The notes: generated by a model from the sequence alone, not told the origin. A DNA stretch of 64,000 nucleotides from an uncultured Planctomycetales bacterium (GCA_937982665.1 CALJLD010000085.1:1-64000), one strand, 5' to 3'; positions 37,460-46,956 are shown, counted from the stretch's first letter. A program made the numbers and translations.

Positions 37460-37987
37460 ATGGCCGAAGATGTCAATCTCCGCGAGTTCATTCGCGATAT
37501 TCCCGACTTCCCACAGCCGGGCATTCTGTTTCGAGACATCACACCTTTGCTGCTTTCGCCTGATGCGTTTCGTGCGGCGATTCGCCAGTTGGCCGCAAAC
37601 TACCAGGGAGAGAAAATCGACGCGGTAGCCGCGGCAGAAGCCCGCGGGTTCATCTTTGCCGCCCCGTTGGCGCTGGAATTGAACGTGAGCTTTGTCCCGG
37701 TCCGCAAGCCTGGCAAGCTGCCCTTCAATACGCACGCGTTTCATTACGAACTCGAATACGGCACGGACTCGCTGGAAATCCACATAGATGGTCTCACCGC
37801 AGGCCAACGCGTCCTGGTCGTGGATGATCTGCTCGCAACCGGCGGCACAGTCGAAGCGTGTTGCCAGTTGGTCGAAAAATGCGGAGCCGAAGTGATGGGG
37901 ACGGCATTCTTGATCGCGTTGAACGCCCTCGGCGGCGCGAAACGCCTGGAGAATTACAATCCGTTCAGCCTGATCGAATACGAGTAA
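37460..37987 (+). CDS. apt: Adenine phosphoribosyltransferase
   Basis: APRT salvages adenine to AMP using PRPP. From ATG 37460 the protein has 175 residues: LREFIRDIPDFPQPGILFRD (residues 6-25), AAEARGFIFAAPLALEL, PVRKPGKLPF, and the PRPP-binding loop RVLVVDDLLATGGTVEA. All match the family closely and the length is standard. The frame is open for 44 codons upstream, but that part lacks homology character. It lies 150 bp behind scpA and converges on truA. Confidence 0.96.
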   Translation: MAEDVNLREFIRDIPDFPQPGILFRDITPLLLSPDAFRAAIRQLAANYQGEKIDAVAAAEARGFIFAAPLALELNVSFVPVRKPGKLPFNTHAFHYELEYGTDSLEIHIDGLTAGQRVLVVDDLLATGGTVEACCQLVEKCGAEVMGTAFLIALNALGGAKRLENYNPFSLIEYE

Positions 37988-37993
37988 GACTCG

Positions 37994-38812
37994 TCACACA
38001 GGCGCATACTCGGCAGCCACCAGAAACAAACCTTGTGGCGGCGCGGTCGCGCCGGCCTGAGCGCGATCACGTGACTCCAAAACTTGAAACGGCCAAGCCT
38101 CAGGCTGCTTACCAAGCCCAACTTCCACCAAAGTCCCGGCAATCGCCCGGACCATGTTGTACAAGAATCCGTCCGCGGCTATTTCCATCACAACAAAGTC
38201 TTTTGACTCAGATCTCCCTTTGTCGCTGTCTGCATCCTGGCTGAGAGATGCTGGCGCGAATAATGCCAGCGGATTGCCGCGGCGAACGGATAATTCCGTA
38301 ACGGTGCGGATTGTTGATTTCCTGGGAGCCCCCGTGGACTGGTACGCGGCAAAATCGTGCTTGCCCAACAGTTGCTCCGCCGCGCGATGCATGGCGATGT
38401 CATCCAGCCGCTGATGGACTTGCCAGGCAAAGCGCCGCGAGAAGACATCGCGACTGGATCCGTCTCGCCAGACGTAGCGATATCGTTTGGTCAAGCAATC
38501 CCGGATGGGATGAAAGTTCGTTGAGACATCTTCCGCCGATAAGACAGTTACGTCCTCCGGCAGTCTGGCATTAAGCGCATTAACAAACACTTCGGCCGGA
38601 TACTGTGACTCGGTACGCAAGCTGACCACCTGCCCCAGGGCATGCACGCCTGTGTCGGTTCGGCCGCTGGCCAGGATGTTGACTTCCTCGCCTGTCAATT
38701 CTTCCGTCGCGCGCTGCAGCTCGCTTTGGACAGTCCGTCCTTGGGGTTGAATCTGCCACCCCAGAAAGTCCGTGCCATCGTAGGCGATCGTCAGTTTTAA
38801 AGTGCGTGACAA
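37994..38812 (-). CDS. truA: tRNA pseudouridine synthase A
   Basis: TruA makes pseudouridine at positions 38-40 of tRNA anticodon arms. The 272-residue protein starts KLTIAYDGTDFLGWQIQP, and the catalytic Asp lies in SGRTDTGVHALGQVVSL (residues 50-66). RYRYVW, FSRRFAWQ and FLYNMVRAIAGTLVEVG are further family motifs. The start is a TTG (38812) with a very good ribosome site (GGAG, 7 nt before). It converges on apt with only 6 bp between stop codons and lies 27 bp downstream of the MBL gene on the same strand. Confidence 0.96.
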   Translation of the reverse strand: MSRTLKLTIAYDGTDFLGWQIQPQGRTVQSELQRATEELTGEEVNILASGRTDTGVHALGQVVSLRTESQYPAEVFVNALNARLPEDVTVLSAEDVSTNFHPIRDCLTKRYRYVWRDGSSRDVFSRRFAWQVHQRLDDIAMHRAAEQLLGKHDFAAYQSTGAPRKSTIRTVTELSVRRGNPLALFAPASLSQDADSDKGRSESKDFVVMEIAADGFLYNMVRAIAGTLVEVGLGKQPEAWPFQVLESRDRAQAGATAPPQGLFLVAAEYAPV

Positions 38813-38839
38813 GTTGATCTCCGCGGATGAAAACAGAGA

Positions 38840-39514
38840 TCAGAAAGAGGTGTAACCAGCGGGTGCGCCCACAAACGGGTTTTGCCGCTTCTCATCACCA
38901 ATTGTCGTCGCCTCATTGTGGCCCGGCAGCACAACGGTCTCGTCCGGCAACGTAAACAGCTTTTCATGAATGCCGTTTTTGAGTTGCTCAAAACTTCCGC
39001 CGGGGAAATCCGCACGGCCAATGCTGCGGTTGAACAGGACGTCACCGCCAATCACATAAGCGGGAGTGCCGTCTTGAATAAACACAATGTGGCCTGGCGA
39101 GTGGCCGGGAATCTCCCGCACCAGCAAGCAAAAACCGGCCGACTCGTAAACGTCGCCTTCATTGAGCAATTCGTCCGCTTCAGGGCTGATTACTGGCAGG
39201 CCGAAATCTCGCGAGAGATTCAGTCCGGGATCGGTCAGCATCACGGCGTCTCCCGTTCCAATCACCAGCGGCGCGTCCGGCCAATTTTCTTTCATGGCCG
39301 CATTTCCCGCGATGTGGTCCGCATGCCCGTGTGTATTCAAGATCGCGGCGGGAGTCTTGCCGATCTCGGTGACCGCTTCCAGCACTTTCGCTGGCTCGGT
39401 GCCGGGATCGACAATCAGACAGTCATCGCGGCCTTCCTGCCAAAGGAGATACGTGTTCTCCATGAAGGGCATGGAAACCACACAAACACAGTTGATTTGA
39501 CTCGACACAGGCAT
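38840..39514 (-). CDS. MBL-fold metallo-hydrolase (glyoxalase II-like)
   Basis: This 224-residue protein has the metallo-beta-lactamase zinc motif NTHGHADHIAGNAAM near residue 63, GHSPGHIVFI as the third ligand region, and LPGHNEATTIGDE near the C-terminus. The DCLIVDPGTEPAKVLEAV start matches hydroxyacylglutathione-hydrolase-like enzymes of the short type. It probably hydrolyses a thioester or similar bond in the cytoplasm. It is followed by truA after 27 bp, so the two are likely co-transcribed. The substrate is unknown. Confidence 0.9.
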   Translation of the reverse strand: MPVSSQINCVCVVSMPFMENTYLLWQEGRDDCLIVDPGTEPAKVLEAVTEIGKTPAAILNTHGHADHIAGNAAMKENWPDAPLVIGTGDAVMLTDPGLNLSRDFGLPVISPEADELLNEGDVYESAGFCLLVREIPGHSPGHIVFIQDGTPAYVIGGDVLFNRSIGRADFPGGSFEQLKNGIHEKLFTLPDETVVLPGHNEATTIGDEKRQNPFVGAPAGYTSF

Positions 39515-39935
39515 AGACCGTTAAGGAACGATGTTGAGAAACAGCGGTGCTAGCACCCTCATGAACTCGCCTGCGGCAAGATGAGACGGTTCTTCCGCCT
39601 GGGCAAGTGCCGGGTTGCGGTTTGGTTTGAGATTGCCGGATACCGTATTGGCATTGTAAAACTGCGCGTATGCTTCCGATAGAAGCGAAGAGGATGGATC
39701 GTATTCGCACGCTCATTTTGACATTATTTGAGCTGTGCAACGACGAGCACGAGCAAGCTGAGAAACGCGAAAACCCGTGTGATTCGGGAACGAGAATTGC
39801 ATTCTCATTGCTTGCAAAACGTTGTCATTGGCATTTGTTATCGCTCGTGACGACAAGGTGGCTGTCACCAACCCCGCAAGACAGTCACCACTTCCCCCGC
39901 GACCTAATAAGCCACGGACTCAGGCGAGGAAGAAC
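39515..39935. other. Intergenic region upstream of DUF1571 gene, nothing recognised
   Basis: About 420 bp with only short frames. Base composition is lower in GC around 39660-39840, as expected for a promoter region. No palindrome or repeat stands out. It separates divergent genes and should hold both promoters. Confidence 0.4.
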
Positions 39936-40769
39936 ATGAAGATTAGCCGCCACTGCGTCACCGCCAAGTTGACGCTGGGATTGATTGCTTTGGGTGTGGC
40001 ACTGTGTGGCGCAGTCAACGCACAAGCCCAAGAACACAAAGTTCTGCGTCCCGAGATCGAGGAGTCGACGCAGGATGAGCATCCCATGATGCCAGCCTTG
40101 CGTTGGGCGAAAGGCGAATTGCCCCGTATCCAGAAGATTGAGGACTACACCTGTACGCTCGTCAAGCGTGAGCTTGTTGACGGCACACTGACCGAGCACC
40201 AATACATGTTCATGAAGGTCCGGCATGAGCCGTTCAGCGTGTACATGTATTTCCTCGCTCCATCCAACATGAAGGGCCAGGAAGCCTTGTATGTTGATGG
40301 CGCGTACGACAACAAACTCATGGCTCACGGGACCGGACTCGCGGCGCTGCTGAAGACCTTCGCCCTGGATCCCAAAGGTCCGCTGGCGATGAAAGGCAAC
40401 CGCTATCCCATCACTGAGGTCGGCATTCTCAACCTCGTGCGCCAACTCATCGAAGTTGGCGACCACGACATCCAGTACGGCGAGTGCGAAGTCCGTGTCA
40501 CCAAGAAAGCCAAGGTCAACGATCGCGTCTGCACGATGCTGGAATTCACGCATCCCGTGCCACGTCGCGAATTCCGCTTCCACATCGCGCGGATCTTCAT
40601 CGACGATGAACTGAATCTGCCGATTCGCTACGAAGCTTACGGCTGGCCGCAAGAACGCGGTGGCAAGCCTGTGCTGCTGGAAGAATACACCTACGTCAAC
40701 TTGAAGCTCAACCAAGGGCTCAAGGACATGGACTTCAGCACCAACAACCCGGACTACTCATTCAAGTAG
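39936..40769 (+). CDS. DUF1571 family exported protein
   Basis: From the ATG at 39936, behind GCGAGGAAGA, the protein has 277 residues with a signal peptide (LTLGLIALGVALCGAVNAQAQ). The body IEDYTCTLVKRELVDG, RHEPFSVYMYFLAPSNMKGQ, PITEVGILNLVRQLIEVGD and FRFHIARIFIDDELNLPIRY matches the planctomycete-enriched DUF1571 family. The pattern of a short peptide measuring membrane-facing conformation recalls the outer-membrane lipoprotein carrier (LolA/LolB-like) fold, but I infer this only loosely. It ends at a strong terminator. Confidence 0.88.
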   Translation: MKISRHCVTAKLTLGLIALGVALCGAVNAQAQEHKVLRPEIEESTQDEHPMMPALRWAKGELPRIQKIEDYTCTLVKRELVDGTLTEHQYMFMKVRHEPFSVYMYFLAPSNMKGQEALYVDGAYDNKLMAHGTGLAALLKTFALDPKGPLAMKGNRYPITEVGILNLVRQLIEVGDHDIQYGECEVRVTKKAKVNDRVCTMLEFTHPVPRREFRFHIARIFIDDELNLPIRYEAYGWPQERGGKPVLLEEYTYVNLKLNQGLKDMDFSTNNPDYSFK

Positions 40770-40796
40770 GTCGGAGTCGTCGCAACAAGAAAACAT

Positions 40797-40840
40797 AAAC
40801 GGCCGCCTTGCAAAGCTCAGCAAGGCGGCCGTTTCTTTTT
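40797..40840 (+). terminator. Rho-independent terminator
   Basis: A 14-bp stem (AAACGGCCGCCTTG / CAAGGCGGCCGTTT), a 10-nt loop and C-T5. It ends the DUF1571 gene and, being symmetric, could also serve the converging ggt gene. Confidence 0.93.
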
Positions 40841-40882
40841 CGCTTGACGAACATTCGCTCAGTCGACGTGAAGCATGAAGTC

Positions 40883-42676
40883 TCAATACCCGGCCGCTTT
40901 GCCGCTCAATCGCTTGTCGGCCGCGCCTCGCAACATGTGGGTTTCAGGATCCACAGAAATCGAATGGGCGTCGCCCTGCCCGCCTGAGACTCGCACATCG
41001 TGCCCCATCCCGCGCAAGGCTTCAATCACATCCGCTGGCGTCTCGCCAAAACGCGTGTTCTCAACGGTGGTTCGATCCGGCAACCACTGGTTGTGCATCC
41101 GTGGCGAATCAACCGCCGCCCCAATCTCCATGTCGTATTCCAGCACGTTAATCAAAATGCACAACACCGTGTTGATGATCGTTCGTCCGCCAGGGCTGCC
41201 GGTGACCAGCACAACCTTGCCGTCTCGCATGACAATCGTGGGCGACATGCTGGAGAGCATTCGCTTGCCGGGAGCAATCACATTCGCCGGCGTGCCGATG
41301 TTACCCCGCTCATCCGTATGGCCAGGCTTTTGATTGAAGTCGCCCATCTCATTATTGAGGAAGAACCCAGCGCCGGTCACAACCACGCGAGAGCCATAGC
41401 TTTGCTCCAACGTATACGTGTTTGACACGGCCATACCGTCTGCATCCACAACAGAAAAGTGCGTCGTATTCGTACCGCCATCGGCAATCGCCAGCTCGCC
41501 TGCCAGGTCAAGGCTGGGCGTAGCCGTCTGCTCATCGATGCTCGCGGCGAGCGCCCGCGCGAAGCTCTTGGAAGTCAAGTGATCCGGGATCTCAACGAAA
41601 TCGGCATCGCCCAGGTACAAGGCCCGTTGATGAAACACACGACGCATAGTCTCTGCCATCACGTGCAACGTCCGCGGCGCAAATCGATCTTGCTGGCGAA
41701 GATCGAGTTGCTCCAACATGTTGAGCGCCAGCGCGTTGCTGATTCCGCCGGAACTCGGCGGCGGAGCACCAAACACATCGTAGCCGCGAAATGTGGATTG
41801 AATCGGCTCCCGCTCTTTCGCTTCGTAGCTGGCAAGATCTTCGGCCGTGATGATTCCGTTGCCGCGCTTCATCTCCGCGACAAACAACTCCGCCGTCTTT
41901 CCGGTGTAGAATCCTGCCGCGCCATCGGCGGCAATCCGCTCAAGGGTCTCCGCCAGGTCCGGCTGAACTAAGCGATCCTCAGCCCGCCACGGCCGGCCAT
42001 CAGGGTGATCGAAAACGCGGTGCAGTTCTGCATTGTCCGCGGAACGCCGATCTCGGAGCAGCCCATTCAGCGAACGCGCGAGTGGACCGCCGACTTCAAA
42101 ACCGTCACGCGCTAGTGCAATGGATGGCTCAACAAGATCATGCCACGGCAGCTTGCCGAGCTGCTTGTGAGCAAGCTCCAGCCCGCGAACCGTTCCCGGC
42201 GTGCCAACAAACTTCGCCGTCAGCCGGCTCTCGCCCAGCGCGAACATATCCGGCGTGGCGGCGGCAGGAGCCGTTTCGCGATAATCAAGAAACGTCGGCG
42301 ACTGATTTTCCGCACTGCGGCCCGGCGCGACGAGCATGAACCCTCCGCCGCCAATGTTGCCGGCCTGCGGCCACGTCACGGCTTCCGCAAAAGCAACCGC
42401 CACGGCCGCATCCACGGCATTGCCGCCGGCTTTGAGAATCGCCACGCCCACATCCACCGCCGGCGGCGAAACGGCAACCACCATCCCATGCTCGGCTTCG
42501 GCAACCCGCGGTGCGCTTTTTTCATCCGCAACTTGCGCGGCGTCCGTGGCCGTGTCTTGGGCGAACGCAAAACTCGGCGCAAAGACCAGCAGTACGATGA
42601 TCGCAAGTGGCAACCATCGAGTCATAAGCAAGCGTGCCGCGCGCCACCATGAAAAGTTATCGTGAGTGGTTTGCAT
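40883..42676 (-). CDS. ggt: Gamma-glutamyltransferase, exported
   Basis: GGT transfers or hydrolyses the gamma-glutamyl group of glutathione in the periplasm. It is made as a precursor that cuts itself before the catalytic threonine. From ATG 42676 (ribosome site ACGAGG) it has 597 residues, with a signal peptide (LPLAIIVLLVFAPSFAFAQ). VSPPAVDVGVAILKAGGNA and GNIGGGGFMLV open the large subunit. The nucleophile is Thr404 in NTTHFSVVDADG. RMLSSMSPTIVMRDG and SPGGRTIINTV follow in the small subunit. The frame is open 14 codons upstream but without a signal reason to use them. Confidence 0.95.
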   Translation of the reverse strand: MQTTHDNFSWWRAARLLMTRWLPLAIIVLLVFAPSFAFAQDTATDAAQVADEKSAPRVAEAEHGMVVAVSPPAVDVGVAILKAGGNAVDAAVAVAFAEAVTWPQAGNIGGGGFMLVAPGRSAENQSPTFLDYRETAPAAATPDMFALGESRLTAKFVGTPGTVRGLELAHKQLGKLPWHDLVEPSIALARDGFEVGGPLARSLNGLLRDRRSADNAELHRVFDHPDGRPWRAEDRLVQPDLAETLERIAADGAAGFYTGKTAELFVAEMKRGNGIITAEDLASYEAKEREPIQSTFRGYDVFGAPPPSSGGISNALALNMLEQLDLRQQDRFAPRTLHVMAETMRRVFHQRALYLGDADFVEIPDHLTSKSFARALAASIDEQTATPSLDLAGELAIADGGTNTTHFSVVDADGMAVSNTYTLEQSYGSRVVVTGAGFFLNNEMGDFNQKPGHTDERGNIGTPANVIAPGKRMLSSMSPTIVMRDGKVVLVTGSPGGRTIINTVLCILINVLEYDMEIGAAVDSPRMHNQWLPDRTTVENTRFGETPADVIEALRGMGHDVRVSGGQGDAHSISVDPETHMLRGAADKRLSGKAAGY

Positions 42677-42874
42677 GCGAACCTCGTACGATTGCAGAAA
42701 GTGGTAGAAAGTTGCCACAACGAAAGATCAACGCTGAGACATATCTTATTTCCAGACGGCGGCACGCAAAAGCATTTCGATGTGGTTTGTGAGCCTGCTT
42801 GCCAGCAGCTACGCTAATTCCCACAAACTTCCTCAAACCGCGGCAACTCTTGAGCAAGCTAACGATAACCGTCA

Positions 42875-43432
42875 ATGACACCAGGCGATTTCTCACAACA
42901 ATGGAATGCTGACTCTTCGAGCGATCCGCTCGTTGCCCGCTCCATGGTGGAATTAGAGAGATTTCCCCTGGACACGCACACAAGAGAGTTCCTTGGCACG
43001 TGTGGACTCCCCGAGTCGGCTGCCCCATTCTTGGACTTTGAAGGCGAAATTGTGGCGGCCGATCATCGCTGGGTACTCGACGAGACGTTCAGCCGCTATG
43101 TCGTTGTGGGATCAAACGACTCCGGGGATCCAGTCTGCATAGACACGGCCACCCAGTGTGCCGTCGTCTACTTGAATCACGATGACGCATTCTGCAGAGT
43201 TCTAATCAACTCCACGGTTTCCCAAATGGCAGCGTCGCTGCTCAGTTACCGCCAACTCGTCCTAGAGACGGAAAAGCGAAACGGAGAAGATGCGTATTTA
43301 GATGGTGATGTGCCCTGCGACGAAATCGAGAGGCTGCAGGCCGATTTGAAACGTATCGACCCAAACGCTCTCGAGCCCGGCACATTTTGGGCTTGCGAAC
43401 TTGATCGGCTCGCCAACCCTGGGAATTCATAA
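42875..43432 (+). CDS. SUKH-family (SUKH-4-like) immunity-type protein
   Basis: This 185-residue protein has the SUKH pattern: DTHTREFLGTCGLPESAAPF near residues 34-53, then YVVVGSNDSGDPVCIDT, VVYLNHDDAFC and INSTVSQMAASLLSYRQLV. This order fits the SUKH-4/SMI1-KNR4-like superfamily, whose members neutralise nuclease and deaminase toxins of contact-dependent systems. No toxin gene, RHS or T6SS part lies near. It stands alone between ggt and a convergent lipoprotein gene, so an orphan immunity or household role is likely. Confidence 0.7.
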   Translation: MTPGDFSQQWNADSSSDPLVARSMVELERFPLDTHTREFLGTCGLPESAAPFLDFEGEIVAADHRWVLDETFSRYVVVGSNDSGDPVCIDTATQCAVVYLNHDDAFCRVLINSTVSQMAASLLSYRQLVLETEKRNGEDAYLDGDVPCDEIERLQADLKRIDPNALEPGTFWACELDRLANPGNS

Positions 43433-44419
43433 CTACTCCACGCGCATAATCTGCTGCACGTGATACAACGGCGCAAAGCCGCCTTTCTCCACTTCCTGAT
43501 CGTCCAGTTGGCCTTGGACGGTCACAAACTCACCGCTGCGGAAGGCGTCAAAATTCTGGCCAGTGAGGATCACGCTGCCGCCGAAGTTGTCGGTCTCGCC
43601 GGTGATGGGAATGTAGCGAAGTTTCCAGCGTCGTTCCGATTGCGAATAGTCGAGTTGCCCTCGCAGCCAGGAGTAGTTTGCGTCGTAGTCATAGCTGCCG
43701 CGCGAAGTTGCTGAAGCATCGCTGTTGGCTTCCGTCACGACGCGAGAATAGCTGACCGGCTGTACGCCCGAGCCCGATAATGCCCGCGTTTGCGAAGGCG
43801 GCACAAAACGTCCCGGCGTGGTACTTGCCTGGTCGTCTGGCTGAACATCGCTGGGCGTGTAATTCTGATACCGATCACCGGTCGTGCTTCCGCCAGCGTT
43901 AGGGGTGGTTTGCCCGGAAGTGCCCGGCACATTGTTTTGTGGCACATTGTTCCGCGGAGCAACGCGACCATCATCGGGGAATGTTCGCGGCGGCGCGGAA
44001 GTGTTGTTGTACGAAGAGAACGGATCACTCGCGCTGGCGGCGGAACTGCCGGTCGCGTTGCCGCCTGTTGTCGTGGAGTTGCTCACTTCCTGAAAGCCGG
44101 TGCCACTGCGGCTGCTGCTTGTTGATCCGGGGTATTCATAGCCACCACCAGGCGGCGCGTATTCGCCTCCGGAAGTGGAACCGCCACCGGACGGAAAGCC
44201 ACCACTCCCGGTTCCGGTTCCCGTTCCCGTTCCGCCAGTGGGCGGCTGATCGTAGTAGTCACCAGGCGGCGGTTGTTGTCCACCGCCGGTCGGCACGGTG
44301 TTGCTCGCTGTCGATGGCGGGGGAATCAGCTGCGGTCCGTAGAACAGGTCCACCTTGGATGGCGGAGACGTACATCCGGCCAACAACGCAAGTGCCAACA
44401 AACTGCCTAAATGCCTCAT
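43433..44419 (-). CDS. Pro/Gly/Ser-rich predicted lipoprotein
   Basis: From ATG 44419 the protein has 328 residues: signal peptide MRHLGSLLALALLAGC with the lipid Cys at 16, then a long disordered region very rich in Gly, Pro, Ser and Thr (about residues 30-200). A folded-looking C-terminal domain follows (YDANYSWLRGQLDYSQSERR, WKLRYIPITGETDNFGGSVI, FVTVQGQL), of about 90 residues. The end resembles small OB-fold-like modules, but I cannot name it. It is probably an outer-membrane or periplasmic lipoprotein. Its stop codon overlaps nothing but is one base from the converging SUKH gene. Confidence 0.75.
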   Translation of the reverse strand: MRHLGSLLALALLAGCTSPPSKVDLFYGPQLIPPPSTASNTVPTGGGQQPPPGDYYDQPPTGGTGTGTGTGSGGFPSGGGSTSGGEYAPPGGGYEYPGSTSSSRSGTGFQEVSNSTTTGGNATGSSAASASDPFSSYNNTSAPPRTFPDDGRVAPRNNVPQNNVPGTSGQTTPNAGGSTTGDRYQNYTPSDVQPDDQASTTPGRFVPPSQTRALSGSGVQPVSYSRVVTEANSDASATSRGSYDYDANYSWLRGQLDYSQSERRWKLRYIPITGETDNFGGSVILTGQNFDAFRSGEFVTVQGQLDDQEVEKGGFAPLYHVQQIMRVE

Positions 44420-44744
44420 GACCGAATCCCGCAATGTCACAGTGCAGAAGGAGTTGCGACCTGACATGGGTGACATCCCTTTGGTCGCATACACGCAACT
44501 TCCGGAACAACGCGGCGCGCGCAGCACTCCGGAAGAAGCGGCGGCGGACTATGCGGAATCTGGGCGGAATTGTCCAGAGCGGTTTGGCCGCGTGCTAGCA
44601 GGTGTGCTCGCGCGGTCTTGTGCCTGGGCGAAAATTCCAATCCTGGGATGTAGCGCTCGTGCGTTATTCCATTACAAGCTGATGCTCGAATGAGCCGTTC
44701 CCGCTATATAGAATTGCCACATCGTCAAAAAACATGAGTTCGAC
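44420..44744. other. Divergent intergenic region, nothing firm
   Basis: About 325 bp between divergent genes. TATATA at 44705-44710 could be part of a -10 box for the plus-strand gene, but no matching -35 box was found. Confidence 0.3.
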
Positions 44745-45581
44745 ATGACCGACAGCAGCCGCCGCCAATTCATCAAACAGACGTCACTTTGGGCTGCCGC
44801 GCACACATTTTTGGCAGGTGCCAGCACGCACGCACAAGCACAAAACAGCGATTCTGCCAAGCTGGCACCGCAAACGAGATTCGCGAAGTTGCAGCTCAAG
44901 GCGAATCGGCTCGACGAGATGAGACGGTTCTATCACAAGACGCTGGGCTGTCCCTTGGTTGATGATTGCGCGGACTCGCTTGCATTGCAGTTTGGCGAAA
45001 CGACGATCGAGTTCGCTGAAACGGAGCAAGAGCTATCGCGAGTGGTCTATCATTTTGCTTTCAACATCCCGGAGAACAAACTCTCCGCGGCGATTGAGTG
45101 GATGCGTGGCAAAGCCCCGCTGATTGACCACCTGGCAACGGGCAGCCACATCGTCCACTTTGAATGGCTCAATGCTCACTCGATCTATTTCTGGGATCCT
45201 TCCGGCAATCTTGTCGAGTTCATTGCTCACCACAGGCTCGACAACGCATCGCGCGGCGACTTTGGTCCAGACGATTTGTTGTGCGCCAGCGAAATTGGCC
45301 TGGTTGTGCCGGATGTCGGTGCCACCAACCAGGAGCTGAAAGACCTGTTGAAGATTGATTGCTACGGCGTCAATGACGCTGCCGTGGGAGAACAGCGCTG
45401 CAAGAATGCTCAGTTCCGCGCCGTTGGCGATCCCAACGGGTTCTTCATCGTGGTGCGAAATCAGCGCACATGGCTGATGACCGACATCAAGGCGGAGGAG
45501 AATCCGCCAGTCCACGTCGTCACCAATGACGACCTTGCCGAACCGGTCACGCTGAAAACTGCCAACGCCGTGATCTCTTGA
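44745..45581 (+). CDS. Tat-exported VOC-superfamily (glyoxalase/dioxygenase-like) protein
   Basis: This 278-residue protein starts MTDSSRRQFIKQTSLWAAAH, a twin-arginine signal (S-R-R-Q-F-I-K), cut near AQAQ. Two vicinal-oxygen-chelate modules follow: KLQLKANRLDEMRRFYHKTLG with ALQFGETTIEF, VYHFAFNIPENKLSAAIEWM and YFWDPSGNLVEFIAHH; then a second copy with EIGLVVPDVGATNQELKDLL and VGDPNGFFIVVR. Tat export suggests a metal-bound folded protein in the periplasm. The reaction is not deducible. It converges on queG, 32 bp between stops. Confidence 0.85.
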   Translation: MTDSSRRQFIKQTSLWAAAHTFLAGASTHAQAQNSDSAKLAPQTRFAKLQLKANRLDEMRRFYHKTLGCPLVDDCADSLALQFGETTIEFAETEQELSRVVYHFAFNIPENKLSAAIEWMRGKAPLIDHLATGSHIVHFEWLNAHSIYFWDPSGNLVEFIAHHRLDNASRGDFGPDDLLCASEIGLVVPDVGATNQELKDLLKIDCYGVNDAAVGEQRCKNAQFRAVGDPNGFFIVVRNQRTWLMTDIKAEENPPVHVVTNDDLAEPVTLKTANAVIS

Positions 45582-45613
45582 AGTGCGTGGCGACGTTGCT
45601 TGTCAACTTACGA

Positions 45614-46828
45614 TCAATCGGCAGTGAGACGCGAACTTTGATCGCATTGCGCGATCGCCGCGGCGATCTCATCGCAAACGTCTGGGTCCGTCTCGACCGT
45701 GTTTCGGCCGCGCAAAGCCAGCAACGCTTGCTCTCCGCCTATTTGCCCCAACGCCCAGGCAGCGGCGCCGCGAATGATGGATTCCTCGTCACTCAGAGCT
45801 TGTCCAAGTGCAGGGAGTGCTGGCCGGTGGCGTTGATTGCCCAGCACAATCGCCGCGTTGCGCAATAGCCCCCGACGCTTCGGTCGCCAGAGCGGAGTGC
45901 GACGGAAGCGACGCCGAAACTCGGTTTCATCGAGCGTCAGCAGTTCGCACAAGTCAATGTGGTCACCAGCGATGTGTTGGCGGAAGCTGTTCTCTGTCGC
46001 TTCGGGAGCGTGGTTATTCCAAGGGCAGACTTCCTGGCAGACGTCGCAGCCAAACAGCCAATCGCCCATGCCGGCGCGCAATTCCTTGGGGATTTGGGTG
46101 CGATGCTCGATCGTCAGATAACTGATGCACTTCCGCGCATCCACAACATACGGCGACGGGAACGCATCAGTCGGGCAGGCATCGAGACAGGCCGTGCAAG
46201 TTCCGCAGTGATCGACTTCCGTGGCCGCGTCATAGTCCAGAACAACATCCGTTAGCAGCACGGACAGCAAGAACCAGCTTCCCTGTTGTCGATTGAGCAA
46301 CAACGTGTTCTTGCCGATCCACCCCAAGCCTGCCAGCTGCGCAAACTCTCGTTCCATGATTGGCGCGGAGTCGACAACGCCGCGCACGGCCGCAGCTGGG
46401 TGCTGCGCGTGAAACCAGTCTTTCAGTTCACGGAGGCGGCCATGAATCACATCGTGGTAATCGGTTCCTCGCGCATAACTGGCCACGCGACCATGGCCAG
46501 GCTCGAGAACATGGCCGGCTTCTTCACGATAGTACGGTGCGTGATGTTGCGGTGCATGATAGTTCATCGCCAGCAGCAGCAAACTTCGCGCACCATCCAG
46601 CACATAGCGCGGATGCTCATGGGCATGAGCATATTCTTCCAGGAACGTCATCTCGCCTGCGTAGCCTGCATCCAGCCATTGCGCAAGGTGATGCAGTCCC
46701 CCAGGAGTTACTGCGGGGCAAACACCACATAAGGCGAAGCCAAGTTCGCGCGCACGCTCCTTGAGCGACTTTGTGAATGCGACAGGCGGATTCGGTGGCG
46801 AGTTGTGGTTCTTCTGAGAGATGGACAT
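45614..46828 (-). CDS. queG: Epoxyqueuosine reductase
   Basis: QueG reduces epoxyqueuosine in tRNA to queuosine, using cobalamin and two [4Fe-4S] clusters. From ATG 46828 the protein has 404 residues. RELGFALCGVCPAVTPGG opens the chain. The catalytic Asp lies in VVDSAPIMEREFAQLAGLGW. Ferredoxin motifs CGTCTACLDACPTDAF and CDVCQEVCPWNN bind the clusters. A HEAT-like pair of helices (ALSDEESIIRGAAAWALGQI) ends it, as in many homologues. A perfect CRP-like operator lies 113 bp upstream of its start. No other queuosine gene is nearby. Confidence 0.96.
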   Translation of the reverse strand: MSISQKNHNSPPNPPVAFTKSLKERARELGFALCGVCPAVTPGGLHHLAQWLDAGYAGEMTFLEEYAHAHEHPRYVLDGARSLLLLAMNYHAPQHHAPYYREEAGHVLEPGHGRVASYARGTDYHDVIHGRLRELKDWFHAQHPAAAVRGVVDSAPIMEREFAQLAGLGWIGKNTLLLNRQQGSWFLLSVLLTDVVLDYDAATEVDHCGTCTACLDACPTDAFPSPYVVDARKCISYLTIEHRTQIPKELRAGMGDWLFGCDVCQEVCPWNNHAPEATENSFRQHIAGDHIDLCELLTLDETEFRRRFRRTPLWRPKRRGLLRNAAIVLGNQRHRPALPALGQALSDEESIIRGAAAWALGQIGGEQALLALRGRNTVETDPDVCDEIAAAIAQCDQSSRLTAD

Positions 46829-46940
46829 TCCGAGCGAAGTGCGGAACGTGTCCCGCGGTAAATGACAAGCTAAGTGCCTAACATAACACGGCTTGCGACG
46901 ATTGGTTAGCGGGGTCATTCAGCCCGCATAATCGGCCCGT

Positions 46941-46956
46941 TGTGAAAATGTTCACA
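46941..46956. promoter_or_regulatory. Perfect CRP/FNR-family operator (TGTGA-N6-TCACA)
   Basis: TGTGAAAATGTTCACA matches the symmetric CRP consensus exactly. It lies in the divergent region between queG (start 46828) and the Gly/Tyr-rich secreted protein gene (start 47192). The bound regulator is unknown; the half-site also fits FNR/CRP-like regulators of other groups. Confidence 0.6.
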
